A stretch of 64,000 nucleotides of DNA from Agaribacillus sp965228415 (GCA_965228415.1 OZ245814.1:7688001-7752000), one strand, 5' to 3'. Counted from the first letter of the stretch, positions 1 to 8,184 are shown. Program-made: numbers and translations. The notes: generated from the letters alone by a model not told the origin.

Positions 1-155
1 AGCAACTGGCAATAGAATACCCAAACTTATTCGTGCATTGGAGATATGGTTTCCTCCCGGGATAAAAAGACTTGATTGTCAAGAGCCGTATGACAGGAGA
101 CTGTCACGTACGGTTCTGTGAGAGGCTTGGGCTGATTAGCCCTTGCCTACTCGAC
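1..155 (+). mobile_element. 3' end of a group II intron (partial)
   Basis: Positions 83-116 form a 34-nt hairpin with the hallmarks of group II intron domain V: it starts GAGCCGTATG, has a GAGA-type loop flanked by ACAG/CTGT, and ends CACGTACGGTTC. It is followed by a second stem (GGGCT 129-134 region pairing with AGCCC 137-142) that fits domain VI, and then CCTACTCGAC, a typical intron 3' end with a bulged branch-point A and a terminal AC. The intron/exon junction is therefore near 155. The body of the intron lies left of the window. The short upstream frame at 3-65 looks like the end of the intron-encoded protein. Confidence 0.9.
3..65 (+). CDS. C-terminal end of group II intron reverse transcriptase/maturase (partial)
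   Basis: Frame 3 is open from the window edge to a TAA at 63-65 and ends with residues reading YPNLFVHWRYGFLPG. The LFVHW-like motif near the C-terminus is familiar from group II intron-encoded proteins, and the stop codon lies 17 nt before domain V, the usual position of such a gene inside domain IV. Only 20 residues are visible, so the identification rests mainly on position next to domain V. The remaining reverse transcriptase and maturase domains must lie outside the window. Confidence 0.6.
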   Translation, partial: QLAIEYPNLFVHWRYGFLPG

Positions 156-296
156 TCTTTTCATCTAAGGAAAAGAAATGAAGGCTAAGCTGCGCACGAA
201 GCTCACTCCATGTTATGCGGGGAAAATCTCATTTCCGAGGAGATTTAAACGAGCCCCGACTAAGCTTTATCAAAAACAATTTTCATATAAGCCTTT
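156..296. other. Non-coding 3' flank of the intron
   Basis: This stretch between the intron end and the MocR stop codon shows no convincing gene. It contains a weak inverted repeat, AAATCTC at 224-230 with GAGATTT at 240-246. It may be the 3' exon target of the intron, but no recognisable exon or terminator motif is visible. Confidence 0.4.
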
Positions 297-1772
297 TTAA
301 CCCAACAACTCCTCCAAAGTTTCCTTTAGTGCCGCAATACTTTGATAAATTTCCCCCTCATTAAGCGAAGCAAAACCAAATCGTATCGCATTATGCTCCA
401 ACACAAAATCCTTCTGAATACCAATAAATATTTTTTTTCTTTTCAACGCCTGGGCCAGCTGAGGCAGATCGACATGCTTCCCGAAGCGGGTCCACACCAC
501 CATACCGCCGGAAGGAACTTTAAAGTCAACATGATCTCCCAGGTTTTCCTGTAACAGCCGGCAAAACAGATCTCTTCTCTCCTTGTAGATCCTGACCGAC
601 TTTTTCAGGTGCCTTTGTAATTCTCCTTCCCTGATCATTTCACCCAGCGCCCTTTCCATGATCGGGTCGCCCTGCCTGTCGATAATTTTTCTCAGCTTCC
701 TTAATTCCCGGATCAGCGGCATCGGCGCAGCGAGGTAGCCAATGCGGATCGACGGTGCCAGCAATTTGCTAAAAGCGCCCACATAAATCACCAACCCCTG
801 ATAGTCCAGGCTGGCCAGGGGCAGAATAGGGCTGCTGGAATAGTGGTAATCATAGTCGTAATCATCTTCTAAAATCACAAAACGATACTTTTCAGCCAGT
901 TTTAAAAGTTCAATCCTTCTTTGTGCGCTCAATGTCACCGTAGTGGGAAAATGATGATGGGGCGTGATATAAACAGCCCTGACACTGGTTTTTTGACAGG
1001 CTTTTTCAATAGCTGAGACGTCAATGCCATTGTCGTCCACCGGGACTTTCAAGAGATTGGCTTCCAGGTTTTTAATGACCGCATTGGCGGCACCGTAATT
1101 ACTGGCTCCTACGACTACGTTGTCATGTTTTTTTACCAGGATATTAAAAATCAGGTATATGGCCATCTGACTACCCCTGGTTACAAAAATATTCTCGGCC
1201 GGATAGTGGAGACCCCGGGTTTCAGACAAGTATTTTGACAGGGATTTTCGAAAATATATTTCGCCCTGCACATCGTGATACTTCAATAATTTTTGGCCCG
1301 CTTTGCTTCTGGCAATGGCTTTGCAGTATCTGTATAACTCTTCCACCGGCGCCAGCCGCTCATCGGGCGAACCTTCATCAATTTCCAACATGCTGTGTTC
1401 TGCATAGATCGGTGCCTCCAGATATGGAATGGACGCAATAGGAAAACCACACCTTTCCAAGGCAGGTTGTCCTTTTTGATGCGTTTCCGGCTGAATCTTC
1501 CGGTAATTTACTTTGGGTAGTTCCGTACTGATAAAGCTGCCCCTGGAAGGGTGGGTTTCTACCCAGCCCTGCGCCATTAACTCGTCATAGGCCATAATGA
1601 CGGTTTTTCTATTTAGGTTTAACAGTCCCGCCATTTCCCTGGACCCTGGTAGTTTTTGACCGGTAGCTATCCGGCCGCTGTTAATTTCCCGGATGATGCT
1701 GTTCACTATTTGCAGGTAAACGGGTGACTTCTGGTGCTTGTCTATTTCTATGATACTTTTGAAAGGCAACAT
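297..1772 (-). CDS. MocR/PdxR-family transcriptional regulator (GntR HTH + aminotransferase-like)
   Basis: The 491-residue protein has a GntR winged helix at about residues 15-83 and a fold-type I aminotransferase domain from about 130 to the end. The PLP-binding lysine is probably Lys336 in the motif GAFSKLLAP, and the EDDYD motif at 302-306 fits the cofactor-binding aspartate region. Proteins of this build are PLP-sensing regulators of vitamin B6 or amino acid metabolism. It is divergent from an FMN-binding oxidase-like gene, with 134 bp between them holding a 10-bp direct repeat, so that gene is the likely target. The start ATG at 1770-1772 (minus strand) gives the usual N-terminus before the helix-turn-helix. 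Which effector it senses cannot be read from the sequence. Confidence 0.92.
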   Translation of the reverse strand: MLPFKSIIEIDKHQKSPVYLQIVNSIIREINSGRIATGQKLPGSREMAGLLNLNRKTVIMAYDELMAQGWVETHPSRGSFISTELPKVNYRKIQPETHQKGQPALERCGFPIASIPYLEAPIYAEHSMLEIDEGSPDERLAPVEELYRYCKAIARSKAGQKLLKYHDVQGEIYFRKSLSKYLSETRGLHYPAENIFVTRGSQMAIYLIFNILVKKHDNVVVGASNYGAANAVIKNLEANLLKVPVDDNGIDVSAIEKACQKTSVRAVYITPHHHFPTTVTLSAQRRIELLKLAEKYRFVILEDDYDYDYHYSSSPILPLASLDYQGLVIYVGAFSKLLAPSIRIGYLAAPMPLIRELRKLRKIIDRQGDPIMERALGEMIREGELQRHLKKSVRIYKERRDLFCRLLQENLGDHVDFKVPSGGMVVWTRFGKHVDLPQLAQALKRKKIFIGIQKDFVLEHNAIRFGFASLNEGEIYQSIAALKETLEELLG

Positions 1773-1906
1773 AACCGGACCATCTAAAAGTTTAAAATTG
1801 GATCATAACGATAGTCCGGAAAATTACTACATTTGACCGACATTTAAAATTGAGCCGGTTGTAAAGTCTGGTAACAACACCAAAAACCGGCGGAGGTTAT
1901 AACTTA
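1773..1906. promoter_or_regulatory. Divergent regulatory region with MocR-type direct repeats
   Basis: A TAnnTTTG box, TACATTTG, lies at 1828-1835 and reads toward the oxidase-like gene. It sits between two identical copies of TTTAAAATTG at 1791-1800 and 1843-1852, in the same orientation and 52 bp apart start to start. MocR proteins are known to bind direct repeats, so this pair is the likely operator. An inverted repeat CCGGAC (1775-1780) / GTCCGG (1814-1819) also lies here. A strong ribosome binding site, GGAGG, precedes the ATG at 1907. Confidence 0.6.
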
Positions 1907-2566
1907 ATGACTGTATCTATGAATAATTACGAAGTTACTGAAAGAAACAAACTGAAAAGAGTACCCAGAAGGGCGCATTACGACAAAGAAACGGTCTATC
2001 AGATACTGGATGCAGCATTCGTATGCCATGTTAGTTTTGTAGTGGACGGACAACCCTTTTTGATTCCAACGGCTTATGGGCGCGAGGGGGAAACGATCTA
2101 CGTTCACGGCGCCACCAAGAGCAGAATGCTGGTTAACCTGGAAAAGGGTATACCGGTGTGTGTGGCAGTCACACATCTCGATGGCATTGTCGTGGCCAGG
2201 TCGGCTTTTCATTCCTCTATAAATTACAGGTCGGTAGTGGTGTTTGGCAAGGCAAAACTGGTATCAGAAGATCAGAAAAACCATGCGCTGAAGGTGATTA
2301 CCAATAATATTATTGATGATCGTTGGGATGAAGCCAGACCTCCTTACGAAAAAGAGCTGAAAGGAACCAGCGTGCTGGCGATAGAAATTGAATCCGCCTC
2401 CGCAAAAATCAGGGTTGGTGGACCAGTCGATGAAAAAGAAGATTATGACCTGGATATCTGGGCGGGCGTTATTCCCCTTCAGATGACGGCCGGGGAACCG
2501 GTTGCGGATGACTTGTTACGCGAGGAGATCCCGGTACCATCGTCGGCCAGGAATTTTGCTTATTGA
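1907..2566 (+). CDS. Pyridoxamine 5'-phosphate oxidase-like FMN-binding protein
   Basis: The 219-residue protein belongs to the flavin-nucleotide-binding split-barrel group related to pyridoxamine 5'-phosphate oxidase. The order VCHVSFVVDGQPFLIPTAYG followed by a segment with IYVHGATKSRML and later VARSAFHSS / NYRSVVVFGKA is characteristic of that group. The enzyme activity is not known for most members, and true PdxH-specific residues are not obvious. It is transcribed divergently from the MocR/PdxR-like regulator, a common arrangement, which suggests a link to B6 or flavin chemistry and control by that regulator. The ATG at 1907 is preceded by GGAGG about 10 nt upstream. Confidence 0.88.
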   Translation: MTVSMNNYEVTERNKLKRVPRRAHYDKETVYQILDAAFVCHVSFVVDGQPFLIPTAYGREGETIYVHGATKSRMLVNLEKGIPVCVAVTHLDGIVVARSAFHSSINYRSVVVFGKAKLVSEDQKNHALKVITNNIIDDRWDEARPPYEKELKGTSVLAIEIESASAKIRVGGPVDEKEDYDLDIWAGVIPLQMTAGEPVADDLLREEIPVPSSARNFAY

Positions 2567-2642
2567 AAAAAAATCACCGCGTTCAGCCACTTTGCTGTAC
2601 GGTCAAAACCAAGTTAAATATTATTCCTCACACTGCATAGTA

Positions 2643-2734
2643 CCCTCAACCCTCCATTCCAGGAAATAGGCCTGGTGGAGGTTGAGGGGGCAGCAGGCCC
2701 TGCCACATTCGTATCTTTGTGGTTTACCACAAAG
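2643..2734. terminator. Two hairpins between convergent genes
   Basis: The first hairpin pairs 2643-2656 with 2676-2688 (13 pairs plus one bulged C) and continues in an inner stem CCAGG 2659-2663 / CCTGG 2671-2675. The second is a perfect repeat, CTTTGTGGT 2715-2723 with ACCACAAAG 2726-2734 and a 2-nt loop. They lie between two convergent genes, so they are plausible bidirectional terminators, although neither is followed by a strong run of T on either strand. Confidence 0.5.
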
Positions 2735-2791
2735 CCGCCCAGCATTTCCTACTACTCAGGCCTATTAATGCCTTTTAATCCTGGTTTATAG

Positions 2792-4180
2792 CTAACAACC
2801 CGTTTTTTCAGGATCTATTCGCTTACCGTCCTTAATTACCTCATAGTGAAGGTGTGGTTCGGCGGACAGTCCTGTGTTACCCACGCGACCGATCAACTGA
2901 CCCATTTTAACCTTGTCTCCGACTTTTATTTCGAAGGCAGAAAGGTGGGCGTAAAGTGTTTCGTGTATGCCATGCACTATTTTGATGTGTTTCCCATAAC
3001 CACCGGTGGAAGTTTTAACGATGGTAACAACCCCCGGGGCGGTAGCGTATACAGGTGTGCCGATAGGGGCGGGCATGTCAATGCCGTGGTGCATTTTTTT
3101 GGTTTTGAGTATCGGATGTTTGGCTATGCCAAAACCTGAGGAAACCTTGCGGTATTCGTGCGACAATGGGTAGCCAAAGGGCGTTGAATTCTGAACCGGC
3201 GCAAAGCCTGGTAACAGCGAATTCATTACCAAAAACATTTCCATGCCCTCAGAGACCTTTTGGGGTGGTGGGGATTTTTTATCGATGGAAAAGGAAAAGA
3301 TTAAAAAAATGATTAATGGAATACCCAACAAAAACATCATTTTGAGAAGCGGTCGGTTTTTCTTCTGTTTTAACATAATGATCCTTTCTTTTATTTGAAG
3401 TTTAGAAAAATTGTGGACTAATGCCGGCGCGGAACCGGCACTCGCCAGTTTTAACAATAACTTTGCGTAACTAATTGTCTGGCTGCTTTTATGACTCACA
3501 TGATCATCTGCGATATACTCATGCAGCAGTTTTATGTCTTTCAGAATTAGCGTATAAAGCGGGTTAAACCAAAAAAATGCTTTTACAACCGAAAGGAAAA
3601 TTATGTCCAGCGTATGCCGGTGAAAAACATGAATTTTTTCGTGTTCAAGGATAAACTGATACTCCCTGGCGTTGAGGGAATGATCTTTGGGAAAATATAT
3701 TTTATTTAGAAAAGTATAGGGAATTTTGACCTGATCCGATTCAATGACCTGGTAACCTTTGAAATCTTTTTTTGCCGTATTTTTGGTTTTGATAATGAAA
3801 AAAAACTTCACTGCCAACCTTATTAATAGGACCAACACAACCACCAGGTAGAGTATCGTTAATACGTAGGGGGCCGGCAGCCAGGAGTGTTTTCCGGTTT
3901 CATCAGCTGCAATAGGTCGTTCTTTCGCAGATATCTCCTCTCTGACACTATTTTCCAATCCATCTACCAGTTCAGTCGGATGGAGCATGAATGAATAGGT
4001 GTCCGGAGAAGATATCTCCACATGGGAGGCAGGAATAATCAGCGATAAACAAACGCCAAGTAACCAGTAGTATCTTCTCCAATGGAAAAAAGTCAGCGAT
4101 GAAAACACCAGTTTGTAAAGCAAGAAAAGTAAGAGTACACAAATGGTAGACTCAATAAAATATAATATCAGATCGCTCAT
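2792..4180 (-). CDS. M56 (BlaR1/MecR1-type) membrane metalloprotease fused to an M23 peptidase domain
   Basis: The 462-residue protein begins with several membrane helices and an M56 zinc protease site, HEKIH at residues 180-184, as in BlaR1/MecR1 antirepressors. Another helix follows at about 278-297. The C-terminal part, about 345-462, is an M23 (LytM-type) domain with both zinc motifs intact: H364xxxD368 and H443xH445. In BlaR1 the sensor domain is a penicillin-binding fold; here it is replaced by a peptidoglycan endopeptidase fold. It lies 4 bp after a BlaI-type repressor gene, so the pair probably forms a cell-wall sensing, repressor-cleaving circuit. The orientation of the M23 domain in the periplasm is inferred. 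Confidence 0.9.
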   Translation of the reverse strand: MSDLILYFIESTICVLLLFLLYKLVFSSLTFFHWRRYYWLLGVCLSLIIPASHVEISSPDTYSFMLHPTELVDGLENSVREEISAKERPIAADETGKHSWLPAPYVLTILYLVVVLVLLIRLAVKFFFIIKTKNTAKKDFKGYQVIESDQVKIPYTFLNKIYFPKDHSLNAREYQFILEHEKIHVFHRHTLDIIFLSVVKAFFWFNPLYTLILKDIKLLHEYIADDHVSHKSSQTISYAKLLLKLASAGSAPALVHNFSKLQIKERIIMLKQKKNRPLLKMMFLLGIPLIIFLIFSFSIDKKSPPPQKVSEGMEMFLVMNSLLPGFAPVQNSTPFGYPLSHEYRKVSSGFGIAKHPILKTKKMHHGIDMPAPIGTPVYATAPGVVTIVKTSTGGYGKHIKIVHGIHETLYAHLSAFEIKVGDKVKMGQLIGRVGNTGLSAEPHLHYEVIKDGKRIDPEKTGC

Positions 4181-4184
4181 AACC

Positions 4185-4556
4185 TTATTTTTTAGACTGC
4201 TTGCCTTTTTCTATTATTTTTAAAATCTCCTGTTCATCGGCTTTGGTCAATTTTTCCTCAGCCACAATGAAAGAGACCATTTCCTCCAGCGAATTGTCGA
4301 AGTAATTTTTCATCATTTTTTTTAAGGTGAATTTTTTGTAGGCAGTCTTTGATACTATGGGAAAATATTCATGTGTTTTGCCGTAGGCTTTGTGACCAAC
4401 CAGCTCTTTTTGCTCGAGAATTCTTACCACGGATGAAATGGTGTTGTAAGGAGGCTTAGGCGATGGAAGCTCCTCAATAATGTCCTTGACAAACCCTTTT
4501 TTGATCCGCCACAATATCTGCATTACCTTTTCCTCGGTTTTTGTTAGTATTTCCAT
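4185..4556 (-). CDS. blaI: BlaI/MecI/CopY-family transcriptional repressor
   Basis: The 123-residue protein fits the whole length of the BlaI/MecI family. Its N-terminus, LTKTEEKVMQILW, and the following winged helix with YNTISSVVRILEQKELV are characteristic. It is expected to be a dimeric repressor that is inactivated by cleavage by its M56 partner, which is the next gene, 4 bp downstream. The promoter box lies so close to the ATG that the transcript may be leaderless, and two repeated sites overlap the promoter, pointing to autoregulation. The symbol denotes the family; a role in beta-lactam resistance is not implied, as no beta-lactamase is nearby. Confidence 0.92.
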   Translation of the reverse strand: MEILTKTEEKVMQILWRIKKGFVKDIIEELPSPKPPYNTISSVVRILEQKELVGHKAYGKTHEYFPIVSKTAYKKFTLKKMMKNYFDNSLEEMVSFIVAEEKLTKADEQEILKIIEKGKQSKK

Positions 4557-4560
4557 ATGG

Positions 4561-4606
4561 CAAATGTATAACTTATCTATCAGTTAAACAACTTATTTAT
4601 ACGTTA
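4561..4606 (-). promoter_or_regulatory. blaI promoter with two repeated operator-like sites
   Basis: On the minus strand a TTG (complement of 4589-4591) is followed after 20 bp by TACATTTG (complement of 4561-4568), a good Bacteroidota promoter. Two 17-bp near-repeats, AACTTATCTATCAGTTA at 4570-4586 and AACTTATTTATACGTTA at 4590-4606, spaced 20 bp apart, fill the spacer and cover the upstream box. They are good candidates for BlaI operators. The blaI ATG begins only 4 nt past the box, so the mRNA may have no leader. Confidence 0.6.
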
Positions 4607-4675
4607 TATAACTGAATGATCAGTTTTTGTGCTATTCCTTGGTACAGGGCCGTTTTTTTTAAGAGGAGGTTTAAT

Positions 4676-4698
4676 TACTTTTGTGCGTAAAAACGGAG
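4676..4698 (+). promoter_or_regulatory. trmB promoter box and ribosome binding site
   Basis: TACTTTTG at 4676-4683 matches the TAnnTTTG box. A GGAG at 4695-4698 lies 6 nt before a GTG at 4705. Because the apparent TTG start at 4681 lies inside the promoter box, translation is more likely to begin at the GTG. No clear upstream TTG element was seen at the usual spacing. Confidence 0.5.
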
Positions 4699-4704
4699 AA
4701 AACC

Positions 4705-5367
4705 GTGCGTGGTAAAATAAAAAGATTTCAGGAAATTGCCGAATGGCCCAATGTAATTTGCCCGGAAAAGGCGTTATACAAAAACATCAAGGGCCAATGG
4801 GGATCGCTGCAGTTTAAAAATTCTAATGACATCGTGCTTGAACTGGCTTGTGGCAGGGGAGAGTACACGGTAGGGTTGGCCCAAGTGTTTAAGGATAGAA
4901 ATTTTATTGGGGTTGATATAAAGGGCGATAGAATCTGGGTAGGCAGTGCGCAGGCCAGGCAGCTGGGTTTGAATAATGCCGCCTTTCTGAGAACGCAAAT
5001 TCAGTTTTTGCCACGCTTCTTCGAACCCGGAGAGGTAAACGAAATTTGGATAACATTTCCCGATCCTAGGCCTAAGCTGAAGGATGAAAAACACAGACTG
5101 ACCAATAACCTTTACCTGGATATTTATAAACCCCTTGTAATTCCCGGTGGCTATATTAACCTGAAAACAGATAATACAGACCTGTTTAATTATACTTTGG
5201 AAGTGCTGGGAGAAAGGCGGGATATCCGGAACCTGGTCTTTACCCACGACCTTTATAGCTCGCCATATAATAGCCAGCATTTCGGCATAAAAACCAAGTA
5301 TGAAAAAAAATTTTATGAAATGGGAGAAAGTATCAAATATCTGAAATTTCAATTTGACCACCCCTGA
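4705..5367 (+). CDS. trmB: tRNA (guanine-N7-)-methyltransferase
   Basis: TrmB methylates G46 in the variable loop of tRNAs using S-adenosylmethionine. The 220-residue protein shows the SAM-binding motif LELACGRGEYTVGLA, the acidic loop FIGVDIKGDR and the family signature IWITFPDPRPK followed by HRL, then GGYINLKTDN. The usual PDPWPK is PDPRPK here. The reading frame extends upstream to a TTG at 4681, but that codon is in a promoter box; the GTG at 4705 with a good ribosome binding site gives an N-terminus (RGKIKRFQE) like other members. It is divergent from blaI with a short spacer and stands alone as a housekeeping gene. Confidence 0.93.
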   Translation: MRGKIKRFQEIAEWPNVICPEKALYKNIKGQWGSLQFKNSNDIVLELACGRGEYTVGLAQVFKDRNFIGVDIKGDRIWVGSAQARQLGLNNAAFLRTQIQFLPRFFEPGEVNEIWITFPDPRPKLKDEKHRLTNNLYLDIYKPLVIPGGYINLKTDNTDLFNYTLEVLGERRDIRNLVFTHDLYSSPYNSQHFGIKTKYEKKFYEMGESIKYLKFQFDHP

Positions 5368-5486
5368 TTTCTCTGGTTTTTAAACTTTGCCGGTTTGGCA
5401 ATCGACCCCAAAATGCCAAGAGCATTTTTAGCAAAATTTAAACAAGCCCATCCTAATTTTGAATTTTTCGTATAACAAATAACGAT

Positions 5487-5494
5487 TATATTTG
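5487..5494 (+). promoter_or_regulatory. TAnnTTTG promoter box upstream of the PIG-L gene
   Basis: TATATTTG at 5487-5494 matches the Bacteroidota -7 box. It lies 23 bp before the ATG at 5518. A TTTTG at 5457-5461 is 25 bp further up, slightly longer than the usual spacing. Confidence 0.5.
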
Positions 5495-5517
5495 GCGCCT
5501 AAATAAGATACTGCTTA

Positions 5518-8031
5518 ATGAGAAACTTTACCCCGTCCGTACATCTCCCATCTCTTATATGTTTATTGTCAATACTTATTTCCGGTTCGGTTATGGCGCA
5601 AAAGCCTAAACAGGCTAATGCCGCGGAAATAAAATTAGCGCTAAAAAAATTAAATGTGCTCTGCAATGTGTTATATGTAGCCGCACACCCCGATGATGAA
5701 AACACAAGATTAATCGCCTACCTGGCCAATGAAAGATTAGTGAATACCGGTTATCTTTCCCTGACACGTGGCGATGGCGGGCAAAATTTAGTGGGGCCCG
5801 AAATCAGGGAGCAATTGGGCATGATCAGAACACAGGAGTTGTTACAGGCGCGAAGAATAGACGGCGGGCAACAGTTTTTCAGTCGTGCCAATGACTTTGG
5901 ATATTCAAAATCCCAGGAAGAGACCTTACAAATTTGGGGTAAGGACGAGGTCATGTCCGATGCGGTGTGGACCATCAGAAACTTTAGGCCCGATATCATT
6001 ATCACCCGGTTTCCTCCCGACAAAAGAGCCGGTCACGGCCACCATACCGCATCCGCTATGATTGCCATCGAAGCCTTTGATTTGGCTGCGGATCAACAGG
6101 CATTTTCAGACCAGTTAAAATATGTAGCTGTGTGGCAGCCGGAAAGGCTATTTATAAATACGGGCCGATGGTGGAATAAAAATATTACCAAGGACACGGA
6201 AGGTGTTGTCACCGTCGACGTTGGTCAATACAACCCGCTATTGGGTAAATCTTATACGGAAGTGGCCGCCGCGAGTCGAAGTATGCATAAAAGTCAGGGT
6301 TTCGGTTCTACCGGTTCCAGGGGAGAAAGCCTGGAATTCCTGGAATTTGTAAAAGGCAGCCAACCTGAAAATGACCTATTTGAAAACATGGACTTTTCCT
6401 GGTCCAGGGTAGAAAAAGGCCAGGCATATACACAGATGGTTAATAACCTCATTAAAAACTTTGATCCTGATAACCCCGCCCTGTCGGTGCCGGCGCTGAT
6501 AAACCTTCATAATTCCCTGGATGACCTATCAGACGATTTTTGGAGGATAAAAAAACAACAGGAAGTTAAAAAGCTGATAAAAGATTGTCTGGGACTCTAC
6601 CTGGAGATCCGTGCCGGCGATTATTATGCCACACCCGGTTCTACCATGAAACTGGACATTGAAATGATCACAAGGGCGAAGGTCAAAGTGCAGGTCCAAA
6701 ATTTTAAGATGGTCGGCACAGATGACCTGGCCATCATCAACAAACCCCTGGTTGATAATGTCCGGTTAAACCATAGCCTTGATATTAATATTCCCGAAGA
6801 CTTCCCGCTCACCGTTCCCTATTGGCTCAAAGATGAAGGCAGTTATGGCCTGTTCAACGTAAGCGATCAAAAACTTATCGGCATGCCGGAAAATAAACCC
6901 ACGCTCCGGGCGATATTTAAATTAAAGATAGAAAAACAAGCCTTCGATTTTGAAGTACCGGTAATCTATAAATGGAATGATCCGGTAGCCGGTGAATCGT
7001 ACCGGCCTTTTATTATCGTTCCGCCGGTTTCGGTACATGCTTCTGAAGGTGTCATGATCTTTGCAGACGACAAAGCAAAAGCTATCAGTTTAACAGTCAC
7101 AGCCAGCGCTGACAGTGTCGGGGGACAATTGAAACTTGATTTACCCTCCGGATGGAAAGCCTCCCCTGAAAGCTATACTCTGGAACCCATGAAAAAGGGA
7201 AGTGAGGCGATTCTCCATTTTAAAATATTTCCCTCCCAGGCGCAAAGTGTCGGCAATTTATCGGCCTATGTGGATTATAATGGCCACAGGTATGATCAAC
7301 GTATTAAATCTATTAACTACGATCATATTCCCGTGCAGACCCTGCTACCGGAATCTACGGTGAAACTCGTAAAATTAAATATTACCCGGTATGGGGAAAA
7401 AATTGGTTATATCGATGGGGCGGGAGATGATATTCCCAATAGCCTGGAACAAATCGGCTACCAGGTCGATGTGTTGAGTGATGACGATATTTCCGTCCCG
7501 AATCTTCAAAAGTATGATGCCGTCATTTTAGGAGTCAGGGCATTAAATACGAATAAAAGAATGAAGTATTACCAGGATAAGCTGCTTTCTTACGTCAGCG
7601 GTGGTGGCAACCTGATCGTTCAGTACAATACTAGTTTTCGGTTGGTTACGCAGGATTTTGCACCCTACACCTTGAAAATATCCCGTGATCGTGTTTCCGA
7701 GGAAGACGCAAAGGTGAAATTTTTAAACCCCGGCCATGAGGTTTTAAACACACCCAATAAGATCACCCTGGAAGACTTTGACAATTGGGTGCAGGAGAGA
7801 GGCCTTTACTTTCCCAACGAGTGGAGCAATGAGTACGATCAAATTTTATCCTGGCATGATAAAGGGGAAGACCCGAAAAATGGTAGTTTGCTGATTGCCA
7901 AATACGGGCAAGGCTATTATACCTATTGTGCCATATCATTTTTCAGGCAACTTCCGGCCGGAGTTCCGGGCGCCTATCGTCTTTTTACCAATATCATTTC
8001 CTTAGGCAAAAGCCCTGAAAAAGTAAAGTAA
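5518..8031 (+). CDS. Secreted PIG-L (LmbE-like) family deacetylase with C-terminal glutaminase-like domain
   Basis: A signal peptide ends near residue 27 (SVMAQ). The LmbE/PIG-L zinc hydrolase domain follows, with the metal motif AHPDDE at 56-61 and a second histidine cluster GHGHH at 172-176. Such enzymes remove acetyl groups from N-acetylglucosamine-containing molecules. The middle is a beta-rich NEW3-like region. The end, about 620-830, looks like a ThuA/GATase-type flavodoxin-like domain. At 837 residues it matches the long PIG-L type common in Bacteroidota. It heads an operon with a tiny membrane protein (9 bp downstream) and a sodium:solute symporter, suggesting hydrolysis outside the membrane followed by uptake of the product. 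The substrate is not known. Confidence 0.9.
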   Translation: MRNFTPSVHLPSLICLLSILISGSVMAQKPKQANAAEIKLALKKLNVLCNVLYVAAHPDDENTRLIAYLANERLVNTGYLSLTRGDGGQNLVGPEIREQLGMIRTQELLQARRIDGGQQFFSRANDFGYSKSQEETLQIWGKDEVMSDAVWTIRNFRPDIIITRFPPDKRAGHGHHTASAMIAIEAFDLAADQQAFSDQLKYVAVWQPERLFINTGRWWNKNITKDTEGVVTVDVGQYNPLLGKSYTEVAAASRSMHKSQGFGSTGSRGESLEFLEFVKGSQPENDLFENMDFSWSRVEKGQAYTQMVNNLIKNFDPDNPALSVPALINLHNSLDDLSDDFWRIKKQQEVKKLIKDCLGLYLEIRAGDYYATPGSTMKLDIEMITRAKVKVQVQNFKMVGTDDLAIINKPLVDNVRLNHSLDINIPEDFPLTVPYWLKDEGSYGLFNVSDQKLIGMPENKPTLRAIFKLKIEKQAFDFEVPVIYKWNDPVAGESYRPFIIVPPVSVHASEGVMIFADDKAKAISLTVTASADSVGGQLKLDLPSGWKASPESYTLEPMKKGSEAILHFKIFPSQAQSVGNLSAYVDYNGHRYDQRIKSINYDHIPVQTLLPESTVKLVKLNITRYGEKIGYIDGAGDDIPNSLEQIGYQVDVLSDDDISVPNLQKYDAVILGVRALNTNKRMKYYQDKLLSYVSGGGNLIVQYNTSFRLVTQDFAPYTLKISRDRVSEEDAKVKFLNPGHEVLNTPNKITLEDFDNWVQERGLYFPNEWSNEYDQILSWHDKGEDPKNGSLLIAKYGQGYYTYCAISFFRQLPAGVPGAYRLFTNIISLGKSPEKVK

Positions 8032-8040
8032 AGTTTGGCC

Positions 8041-8184
8041 ATGGACAAATTTGATAAAGATTCACGGCATGAAGATGATTCGCCGCCGTTTTTTAATTCC
8101 TGGAAAGGAGCCTACCTGTTTTTGATGGCCCACCTGTTTTTTTTGATTCTGCTGTTCCATCTGTTTACCAGGTTTTTTGAATGA
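8041..8184 (+). CDS. Small single-span membrane protein, 47 residues
   Basis: The frame starts with ATG at 8041 and stops with TGA at 8182-8184, overlapping the symporter ATG by 4 nt (ATGA). The first 20 residues are acidic and polar (MDKFDKDSRHEDDSPP), followed by one hydrophobic helix rich in Leu and Phe (about residues 24-44). The tight fit between PIG-L and the symporter, and translational coupling by the ATGA overlap, argue that it is real. By analogy with small partner subunits of other sodium symporters it may be an accessory subunit, but this is inference; I do not recognise a named family. Confidence 0.75.
   Translation: MDKFDKDSRHEDDSPPFFNSWKGAYLFLMAHLFFLILLFHLFTRFFE

Noticed and set aside
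4681..4704. TTG start for trmB giving eight extra residues
   Set aside because: The codon lies within the TACTTTTG promoter box, while a GTG at 4705 has a good ribosome binding site and a family-like N-terminus.
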